From: an uncultured Pelagibacteraceae bacterium
Lineage (GTDB): Bacteria > Pseudomonadota > Alphaproteobacteria > Pelagibacterales > Pelagibacteraceae
Assembly: GCA_902597515.1 (NCBI GenBank)
Contig: CACJYB010000005.1
Location: forward strand, 1-48,203
Direction of reading: 5' to 3'
DNA: 48,203 bases
A program made the translations under genes and the position numbers. This document shows, in pieces, positions 40,843 through 48,203 of the stretch. The number at the start of each line of letters is the position of its first letter. The stretch's first letter is position 1. The notes beneath the pieces are model-generated. The model worked only from the letters and a program-made list of their open reading frames with translations. It was not told the DNA's origin and did no database searches.

Positions 40843-42801
40843 TTGAGCAAACTACACATTGATTTAGCTAATTGCATCAGATTTTTATCAGTTGATGCTG
40901 TTCAAAAAGCAAATTCAGGTCACCCAGGAATGCCAATGGGTATGGCAGATGTTGCAACAGTGTTATTCAAAAATTTTTTAAGATTTAATCCAAAGAATCC
41001 AGATTGGTTAAATAGAGATAGATTTGTTTTGTCTGCTGGTCATGGTTCTATGCTTTTATATTCTTTGCTTTACCTAACTGGATATAAAAGCATATCAATT
41101 AATAATATTAAAAAATTTAGGCAGCTTAATTCTATTTGTGCTGGACATCCTGAATATCATCCTAAAACAGGTATTGAAACTACAACAGGTCCTCTTGGAC
41201 AAGGTATATCTAATGCAGTTGGTTTTGCAATAGCTGAAGAAATTTTAAAAAAAAAATTAGGTAAAGATTTAATTAATCACAAAACTTATGTTTTAGCTGG
41301 AGATGGATGCTTAATGGAAGGAATAAGTCATGAAGCAATGAGTTTAGCTGGACATTTAAAACTTAAAAATTTAGTTATGCTATTTGATAACAATTCAATT
41401 TCAATTGATGGTCCAACAAATCTCGCAGTTTCAGATAATTTTAAAAAAAGATTTGAAGGATATGGTTGGGATTATATTTCTATCAACGGTCATAATGAAA
41501 AAGAAATTTTTAAAGCTCTAAAAAAAGTTCAAAAAGCTAAAAAACCTACTGTGATTTCTTGTAAAACAAAGATTGGATATGGTTCACCGAATAAATCAGG
41601 AAAAGCATCGTCCCATGGAAGTCCATTGGGTGTAGATGAAATCAAGCTTGTAAGAAAAACCTTAAATTGGAAAACCAAACCTTTTGATATCCCAGATAAA
41701 TTTTTAAATGAATGGAGAAAAATTGGCCAGAGAGGTGAAATTTTAGAAAAAAAATGGAACAAAGCATTAAAAAGAAAAAAAATAAAGTTTAATCAAACTT
41801 TAAAAAATAACTTTACTACGTTGCTTAAGAAAGAAAAAGAGAATGCAATAAAGGAGCCAAAAAGTTTAGCTACCAGAAAATGTTCAGAAATGACTTTGAA
41901 TGCATTAACAAGACAAAAAAATAATTTAATTGGTGGCTCTGCTGATTTAGCGGGATCAAATAATACAAAAACTAAAAACCATAAAATAATTAAACCTGGA
42001 GATTTTACAGGTAACTACATTCACTACGGAGTGAGAGAACACGCAATGAGTGGGGTTATGAATGGAATCGCACTTCACAGTAATCTAATTCCTTATGGAG
42101 GTACTTTTTTAATATTTTCTGATTATTGCAAACCTTCGATCAGATTGTCTGCTTTAATGAAAAAAAGAGTTATTTATGTAATGACTCATGACTCTATTGG
42201 GCTCGGAGAAGATGGACCTACTCATCAACCTATAGAACAGCTTTCGGGCTTACGTGCAATACCTAACCTAAATGTATTCAGACCTGCAGATAGAATTGAA
42301 ACTATCGAGTGTTGGGAACATGCATTAAAAAGCTCAAAAACACCTAGTGTACTATCTTTAACAAGACAAAATTTAAATCCAGTAAGAAAAACATACTCAA
42401 ATAAAAACTTATGCTCATCAGGTGCTTATGAGGTTTTAAGAACAAATAAAAAAATTAATCTAACAATATTAGCGAGTGGTTCTGAAGTTAATATAGCTTT
42501 AGAGGTTAGCCATAAATTAGCCAAAGATAAAATATATTCCAAAGTGATATCAATGCCTTGTATGGAACTTTTTGAATTACAATCAAAATCTTATAAAAAT
42601 AAAATTTTAAAAGAAACAAAATTTAAAATATCCATTGAAGCTGGATCAAGCGATTGTTGGAAAAAATATGTAGGTGATAATGGTATTGCTTTTGGAATTG
42701 ATGAATTCGGAAAAAGTGCACCCTATAAAGATATTTATAAATATTTTGGACTAGAGAGCACAAAAATTAAAAATATCACTAAAAAATTATTAAATAAATA
42801 A
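40843..42801 (+). CDS. tkt: Transketolase
   Basis: TTG start; ANSGHPGMPMGMADVATVLF, LAGDGCLMEGISHEAMSLAGH, DSIGLGEDGPTHQPIEQL. Confidence 0.97.
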   Translation: MSKLHIDLANCIRFLSVDAVQKANSGHPGMPMGMADVATVLFKNFLRFNPKNPDWLNRDRFVLSAGHGSMLLYSLLYLTGYKSISINNIKKFRQLNSICAGHPEYHPKTGIETTTGPLGQGISNAVGFAIAEEILKKKLGKDLINHKTYVLAGDGCLMEGISHEAMSLAGHLKLKNLVMLFDNNSISIDGPTNLAVSDNFKKRFEGYGWDYISINGHNEKEIFKALKKVQKAKKPTVISCKTKIGYGSPNKSGKASSHGSPLGVDEIKLVRKTLNWKTKPFDIPDKFLNEWRKIGQRGEILEKKWNKALKRKKIKFNQTLKNNFTTLLKKEKENAIKEPKSLATRKCSEMTLNALTRQKNNLIGGSADLAGSNNTKTKNHKIIKPGDFTGNYIHYGVREHAMSGVMNGIALHSNLIPYGGTFLIFSDYCKPSIRLSALMKKRVIYVMTHDSIGLGEDGPTHQPIEQLSGLRAIPNLNVFRPADRIETIECWEHALKSSKTPSVLSLTRQNLNPVRKTYSNKNLCSSGAYEVLRTNKKINLTILASGSEVNIALEVSHKLAKDKIYSKVISMPCMELFELQSKSYKNKILKETKFKISIEAGSSDCWKKYVGDNGIAFGIDEFGKSAPYKDIYKYFGLESTKIKNITKKLLNK

Positions 42802-42802
42802 A

Positions 42803-43810
42803 ATGACAATTAAAATTGGAATTAATGGAATGGGACGGATTGGTCGTATGGTTGTTAGATCAATTGTCGAAAGCAAAAATAAAAATCTAAAAATTAATCA
42901 TATAAACAATAGGTCAAATTCAGAAACTACATCTAAATTAATCAAATATGATTCTATACATGGAAAATTAAATGTTGATTTAGGTTATGGTCCAAATCAT
43001 TTAATAATTAATAAAAATAAAATCACATTTTCTCAAGAAACAAAAATTGAAGACATAAATTGGAAAAAACATGACGTTGATTACGTTTTCGAATGTACTG
43101 GGAAATTTAATTCTAAAGAAAAACTTCTTGCTCATATAGAAAATGGTGCAAAAAAAGTGATCGTTTCTGCTCCATGTAAAAATGCTGATAAAACAATAGT
43201 ATTTGGTGTTAATGAAAATATGATTACTAAAGAGGATAAAATAATATCTGCAGCTTCGTGCACAACTAATTGTCTAGCACCAGTAACCAGTGTTCTTGAT
43301 GAAAAATTTGAAATTGAAAAAGGTTTTATGACTACAATTCATGCATTTACTAGCGATCAGAGAATTTTAGATAATTCACATAAAGATGTAAGAAGAGCAA
43401 GATCAGCGAGTCAATCAATAGTTCCTACCTCAACAGGAGCTTCGAAAGCAATAGGAGAAATAATACCAAACCTCAAAGGGAAACTAGAAGGTGTTGCGAT
43501 GAGGGTACCGACTCCTAATGTTTCTCTTGTTGAATTAGTTTTTTGTACAAAAAAAAATATTAACATAAAAAAAATTAACGATGCCTTTGAACAAGCATCA
43601 AAAAATAAATTAAAAAACATCTTAGAAGTTACTCATGAAAAATTAGTATCTATAGATTTTAATCATCATCCTGCTTCTGCAATAGTAGATGCTTCTTTAA
43701 CAAATGTTGTTGGAAGCAATATGGGAAAAATATCAGCCTGGTATGATAATGAGTGGGGCTTTTCTAATAGAATGTGTGATATCGCTGAAACTTTGCATAA
43801 AATCTCTTAA
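42803..43810 (+). CDS. gap: Glyceraldehyde-3-phosphate dehydrogenase
   Basis: INGMGRIGRMVVRS; SAASCTTNCLAPV. Confidence 0.97.
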   Translation: MTIKIGINGMGRIGRMVVRSIVESKNKNLKINHINNRSNSETTSKLIKYDSIHGKLNVDLGYGPNHLIINKNKITFSQETKIEDINWKKHDVDYVFECTGKFNSKEKLLAHIENGAKKVIVSAPCKNADKTIVFGVNENMITKEDKIISAASCTTNCLAPVTSVLDEKFEIEKGFMTTIHAFTSDQRILDNSHKDVRRARSASQSIVPTSTGASKAIGEIIPNLKGKLEGVAMRVPTPNVSLVELVFCTKKNINIKKINDAFEQASKNKLKNILEVTHEKLVSIDFNHHPASAIVDASLTNVVGSNMGKISAWYDNEWGFSNRMCDIAETLHKIS

Positions 43811-44988
43811 TGAGAAGTATTATAAACGAAAAAAATCTAAACAATAAAAAAATATTATTAAGACTAGATTTGAATGTCCCTTTGGAAAGAGACAAGATAA
43901 CAGACACAACAAGAATTGATAAAATACTTCCTACATTAAATTATTTGATTAAAGAAAAAGCTAAAATTATAATTTTATCTCATGTTGGAAGACCAGAGGG
44001 TAAAATTGTTGAAGAGCTCTCCCTAAAACCAATTTGTGAAGAATTGCAAAATAAATTAAGAAAAAAAGTAAAACTTATTAAAGAAAATATTAAAGATATA
44101 AAAACTAAAAATTTCTTCAGTAACTACAATGAAGATATTTTTATTTTAGAAAATATTAGATTTTATTCAGAAGAAGAACAAAATGACAATAAGTTTGCTG
44201 AACAGCTGTCAAATCTTGGAGATATATATGTAAATGACGCTTTCTCTTGTTCTCACAGAGCTCATGCCTCGATTTATGAAATTCCAAAATTCTTACCCTC
44301 ATTTTCTGGGTTACAGCTAGACTTAGAAGTGAATGCGCTTAACAAAATAACTTCTGAGATTACCAGACCAATAACTTGTATTATTGGGGGATCTAAAATT
44401 TCAACTAAGATTAATGTTATTAAAAATTTAATTCCTAAATTTAACAATATTATAATTGTTGGGGGTATGGCTAACAATTTTATAGAATATTTTGGAAATA
44501 ATGTTGGAAAATCTATCAAAGAAAAAAATTGTAATAAAATAGTTGAAGAAATCATCTCTCTTTCAAAAAAAGAAAAATGTAAAATAATGTATCCAGAAGA
44601 TGTGATTGTATCTAAAGATTTAAATGGATCTCCTCAAAATAAAGGGTTGAACGAAGTATTATCTGATGAAATGATATTAGATATTGGTCCAAAAACTATT
44701 GATAAAATAACAAAAATTATTGATAACAGTAGAACTATACTTTGGAATGGACCCGCAGGATATTTTGAAAATCCAAATTTCGCTTATGGAAGTATTCAAA
44801 TAGCAAAAAAAATAATTGAAAATAATAAAGCAAACAAAATTTTTTCTGTTGCTGGGGGTGGAGACACAGTTTCTTTATTAAATAATTTAAAAGCTGTTAA
44901 TGAGTTTAATTTTGTTTCAACTGCAGGTGGAGCTTTTTTAGAATATCTTGAAGGTAAAAACCTTCCTGGTATAACCGCATTAAATTAA
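43810..44988 (+). CDS. pgk: Phosphoglycerate kinase
   Basis: LLRLDLNVPLERDKITDTTRI; WNGPAGYFE; AGGGDTVSLL. Confidence 0.97.
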   Translation: MRSIINEKNLNNKKILLRLDLNVPLERDKITDTTRIDKILPTLNYLIKEKAKIIILSHVGRPEGKIVEELSLKPICEELQNKLRKKVKLIKENIKDIKTKNFFSNYNEDIFILENIRFYSEEEQNDNKFAEQLSNLGDIYVNDAFSCSHRAHASIYEIPKFLPSFSGLQLDLEVNALNKITSEITRPITCIIGGSKISTKINVIKNLIPKFNNIIIVGGMANNFIEYFGNNVGKSIKEKNCNKIVEEIISLSKKEKCKIMYPEDVIVSKDLNGSPQNKGLNEVLSDEMILDIGPKTIDKITKIIDNSRTILWNGPAGYFENPNFAYGSIQIAKKIIENNKANKIFSVAGGGDTVSLLNNLKAVNEFNFVSTAGGAFLEYLEGKNLPGITALN

Positions 44989-44989
44989 A

Positions 44990-46000
44990 ATGTCTGAATT
45001 AAATAAAATTGCACTTAAAATAATTTCCAACGGTAAAGGTATACTTGCGGCTGATGAAAGCAATGGAACTATGACAAAAAGACTTGAAGCAGTAAATGTC
45101 AAATCAACACCAGAAAATAGGCTTTCCTTCAGAGAAATTCTTTTTTCGTCTCATGGAATGAAGGATTATATAGGTGGTGTTATTCTTTTCGATGAAACCA
45201 TCAATCAAATTTCGAGCACAGGAAAATCAATACCAAATTTAATATCTAGTTCAGGTGCAGTTCCTGGAATTAAAGTTGATACTGGTGCAAAAGATTTAGC
45301 AAATTCCCCTGAAGAAAAAATTACAGAAGGATTAGATGGCCTCAGAGATAGATTAAAAAAATATTATGATCTTGGAGCAAGATTTACAAAATGGAGGGGC
45401 GTCTATTCTATTGGTGAGAAATATCCAAGCAAACTAGCAATAAGTAGTAATGCTCATGCACTTGCTAGGTACTCGGCACTAGTTCAAGAAAATGGGATGG
45501 TTCCAATAGTAGAACCTGAGGTATTAATGGATGGTAACCACTCTGCTGAAGTTTGCTTGAGCAAAACATCAGAAGTAATTAAAAAATGTTTTGAAGAATT
45601 AATTATACATAAAGTTGATCTTTCAGGAATTATTTTAAAACCGAATATGATATTGGCAGGAAACCAATCAAAAGATAAAATTTCAAACGAAGAGGTTTCT
45701 GCAAAAACCCTAGATTGTCTTAAAAATTCAGTCCCAAATGAAGTTCCTGGAATAGCTTTTTTATCTGGAGGGCAATCTGAGGTTGAGGCTACAGAAAATT
45801 TAAATTTAATTAACAAAAATAATAATACAAATTTTATAATGACCTATTCATATGGAAGAGCTCTTCAACAAAGCGCTTTAAAAGTTTGGTCTAATGATAT
45901 TAAAAATGTAGAGGTAACTCAAACTACTTTTAATCATAGAGCTAAAATGTGTACCTTAGCTGCTCAAGGAAAATGGTCTAGCGAACTTGAAAATAAATAA
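44990..46000 (+). CDS. Class I fructose-bisphosphate aldolase
   Basis: GKGILAADESNGTMTKRLEAVN; ILKPNMILAG; SGGQSEVEATENL. Confidence 0.95.
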   Translation: MSELNKIALKIISNGKGILAADESNGTMTKRLEAVNVKSTPENRLSFREILFSSHGMKDYIGGVILFDETINQISSTGKSIPNLISSSGAVPGIKVDTGAKDLANSPEEKITEGLDGLRDRLKKYYDLGARFTKWRGVYSIGEKYPSKLAISSNAHALARYSALVQENGMVPIVEPEVLMDGNHSAEVCLSKTSEVIKKCFEELIIHKVDLSGIILKPNMILAGNQSKDKISNEEVSAKTLDCLKNSVPNEVPGIAFLSGGQSEVEATENLNLINKNNNTNFIMTYSYGRALQQSALKVWSNDIKNVEVTQTTFNHRAKMCTLAAQGKWSSELENK

Positions 46001-46601
46001 AAAAAAATTTATTTATCTTATTTCTCCCAATAAAATACCTAATTCTTTTTATAATAATCTAAATTTAGTTTTAAAAACTGGAAAAGTAAGTTTTTTTCAG
46101 CTCAGACTTAAAAGTTATTCTTTGAATAAGAAGATAATAATTGGGAAAAAAATTAAAAATATTTGTAAAAAAAATAAAGTAAAATATATAATTAATGATG
46201 ACCCTTTGCTTGCTTTAAAATTAAATTCAGATGGTTGCCATCTAGGTCAGAGAGATATGAATGTTAAGATGGCAAAAAAAATACTTGGTAAAAAAATAAT
46301 AGGAATTACTTGTCATAATTCTATAAATTTAGCAAAAAAAGCAGTTAAAGATAAAGCTGATTACATTGCCTTTGGTGCTTTTAATCAATCTAAAACTAAA
46401 AAAACCAAGCATGTCGCCTCTGTAAAAATTTTAAATAAAGTTAAAAAATTTACAAAAACACCAATAGTAGCTATTGGTGGAATTAATGCTGATAATTATA
46501 AGAATCTATTATTGAATAATGCCAATTTTTTAGCTATTTCAGGCTACATTTGGAAAAATAAAAAATATAAACCGTTACAAGCTATAGAAAGATTGAAATG
46601 A
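45987..46601 (+). CDS. thiE: Thiamine-phosphate synthase (ThiE/TenI family)
   Basis: DGCHLGQRDM, IIGITCHNS, FGAFNQSKTK, PIVAIGGINADN; TTG start overlaps the fba end, so the start is uncertain. Confidence 0.85.
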   Translation: MKINKKKFIYLISPNKIPNSFYNNLNLVLKTGKVSFFQLRLKSYSLNKKIIIGKKIKNICKKNKVKYIINDDPLLALKLNSDGCHLGQRDMNVKMAKKILGKKIIGITCHNSINLAKKAVKDKADYIAFGAFNQSKTKKTKHVASVKILNKVKKFTKTPIVAIGGINADNYKNLLLNNANFLAISGYIWKNKKYKPLQAIERLK

Positions 46602-47158
46602 AAATTAATGCTGGAGAAATAAGAGTTGGAATGCTCTTAGAATATAAAAATGACTTATGGCAAGTTTTGAAAACCCAACATGTAAAACCAGGAAAAGGTG
46701 GTGCATTTGCTCAAGTTGAAATGAAAAGTTTAAATAAAAATACAAAGTTAAATGAAAGATTTAGATCAAGTGAAACAGTTGAAAAAGCATCATTGGAAGA
46801 AACGACTTTCAATTATCTTTACAGTGATGAAGCTAATTATTTTTTTATGGATCCAAAAACATTTGAACAAATAGAAATAAAAAAAGAAATTGTAGGAGAT
46901 AAGGGTAAACTTTTAACTGAAAACCTAGAAGTTTCTGTAAGTTTTTATAATGAAAACCCATTATCAATTGAATTACCTAACCAAGTACAGTGTAAAATTG
47001 AAACTACTGATGCGGCTCTTAAAGGACAAACTGTATCATCATCTTATAAGCCAGCAACTCTTGATAATGGTTTGAATATTCAAGTTCCTCCGTTTATTGA
47101 AGCAGGTGATGAAATCGTAGTTGATACTAGAAATTTAGAATATATTAAAAAAATCTAA
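46598..47158 (+). CDS. efp: Elongation factor P
   Basis: MKINAGEIRVGMLLEYKNDLWQVLKTQHVKPGKGGAFAQVEMK. Confidence 0.97.
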   Translation: MKINAGEIRVGMLLEYKNDLWQVLKTQHVKPGKGGAFAQVEMKSLNKNTKLNERFRSSETVEKASLEETTFNYLYSDEANYFFMDPKTFEQIEIKKEIVGDKGKLLTENLEVSVSFYNENPLSIELPNQVQCKIETTDAALKGQTVSSSYKPATLDNGLNIQVPPFIEAGDEIVVDTRNLEYIKKI

Positions 47159-47159
47159 A

Positions 47160-47900
47160 ATGATCTCTATATCTTCAAATTTAAATATTATGATCAAGGC
47201 AACTGAAAAAGCCTCAAAGTCTGTGATAAGAGATTTTGGAGAAGTTGAGAAACTACAAGTATCTAAAAAAGGACCCCGAGATTTTGTTACAAGAACTGAT
47301 AAAAATGTAGAAAAAATTTTAATTGAGGAGCTTTCTAAAACCAAAAAAAATTATTCTTTTTTGTCAGAAGAAGTTGGTTCAATTAAAAACCAAGATAAAG
47401 ATAATATTTGGATTATCGATCCAATAGATGGTACAACAAATTTTCTGCATGGTATTCCTCATTTTGCAATTTGTGTAGCTCTTGAATCTAAAAAAGAGAT
47501 AATTAGTGGTTTGATTTATGATCCTATTAAAGATGAAATGTTTTATGCAGAAAAAAACAAAGGAGCATATCTAAATAATCAAAGATTGAGAGTATCAAGT
47601 AAAAATGTAATAGATGAATGTTTATTTTCAAGTAATCATGAGGGAGTCAAATTTAGCAATTTAAATATGAGATATAGCGGATGTGCAGCTTTAGACCTAG
47701 CATATGTAGCCTCGGGAAGATTGGATGGTTTTTTTCATAATAAAATTAACATTTGGGACATAGCTGCAGGAGCATTGCTGGTAGAAGAGGCAGGTGGGAT
47801 AGTTAACAATTTATATAAATTCAATCAGAATAATATAAATATTAGAGCATCAAGTAGTGCAATTAATGCCAAAATGCTTGAAAATTTAAAGAACTTTTAA
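47160..47900 (+). CDS. suhB: Inositol monophosphatase family protein
   Basis: IWIIDPIDGTTNFLHGIPHFAICVAL; WDIAAGALLVEEAGG. Confidence 0.95.
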   Translation: MISISSNLNIMIKATEKASKSVIRDFGEVEKLQVSKKGPRDFVTRTDKNVEKILIEELSKTKKNYSFLSEEVGSIKNQDKDNIWIIDPIDGTTNFLHGIPHFAICVALESKKEIISGLIYDPIKDEMFYAEKNKGAYLNNQRLRVSSKNVIDECLFSSNHEGVKFSNLNMRYSGCAALDLAYVASGRLDGFFHNKINIWDIAAGALLVEEAGGIVNNLYKFNQNNINIRASSSAINAKMLENLKNF

Positions 47901-47928
47901 TTGTTTTATAAATTTCTTTTGCTATAAG
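47901..47928 (+). promoter_or_regulatory. Candidate sigma-70 promoter for rpmE (TTGTTT-16 nt-TATAAG)
   Basis: Hexamers at 47901-47906 and 47923-47928 in the suhB-rpmE gap. Confidence 0.5.
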
Positions 47929-47935
47929 TCACGAT

Positions 47936-48166
47936 ATGAAAAAAGACATTCATCCAAACTACCACACCATTAAAGTAGAAATGACTGATGGTACTCAATT
48001 TGAAACAAAATCAACTTGGGGTAAAGAAGGAGAATTATTAAAATTAGAGATAGATCCAAAATCACATGCTGCTTGGACAGGTGGAAAACAAAAACTGATG
48101 GACAAGGGCAGAATTAGCAAATTCAATAAAAAATTTCAAAACTTTAAGTCAGAAAAGAAAAATTAA
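47936..48166 (+). CDS. rpmE: 50S ribosomal protein L31
   Basis: [54 protein letters not shown]; Cys-less form. Confidence 0.94.
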   Translation: MKKDIHPNYHTIKVEMTDGTQFETKSTWGKEGELLKLEIDPKSHAAWTGGKQKLMDKGRISKFNKKFQNFKSEKKN

Positions 48167-48203
48167 ATGTCAAATGCACCTTTAATGCCAATGGCTACAG
48201 CTG
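48167..48203 (+). CDS. DUF1013-like protein, 5' end only
   Basis: MSNAPLMPMATA... truncated by window end; resembles the N-terminus (xxPLMPKATAVWLV) of the alphaproteobacterial DUF1013 family. Confidence 0.5.
   Translation, partial: MSNAPLMPMATA

Noticed and set aside
40027-40843. Possible 6S RNA near zapA and 5-formyl-THF cyclo-ligase, its usual neighbourhood
   Set aside because: Only 4 nt separate 5-FCL from zapA, and about 53 nt lie upstream of the coiled-coil gene; no room for a 6S RNA.

Overview
AT-rich, gene-dense window whose protein content and gene order look like a SAR11/Pelagibacterales-type alphaproteobacterial chromosome (inference from reading the proteins; no search was run). 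Most of it is core housekeeping sequence: degP-DUF2065-hflC-hflK, mrp, thyX, ppdK, glyS-glyQ, S49 peptidase, ispB, pdxH, aroC, dxs-ispA-xseB, a Sua5-type gene, an ABC-2 transporter, tRNA-Arg, rluD, rpoH, purA-thiD-glmM-folP-ftsH-tilS-cpoB-pal-tolB-tolA-tolR-tolQ, a RuvC-like gene, yebC, a YmdB-like phosphoesterase, 5-FCL, zapA, then tkt-gap-pgk-fba-thiE-efp-suhB-rpmE. I see no CRISPR array, prophage, transposase or clear multi-gene novel system. The main non-routine locus is about 6.96-8.18 kb. It holds a circularly permuted, two-piece tmRNA gene that the ORF track does not show. A 16-bp exact copy of the tmRNA gene's 3' region recurs about 0.9 kb downstream, on the far side of a PrsW-like membrane protease gene, which resembles the footprint of an integration event. 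Other points of note are a phage/plasmid-flavoured RuvC at the usual ruvC position without ruvA/ruvB/ybgC, a terminator-promoter junction inside the tol-pal cluster, convergent genes with interlocked stop codons, an OafB-like acyltransferase-SGNH gene, and a possibly leaderless rpmE.
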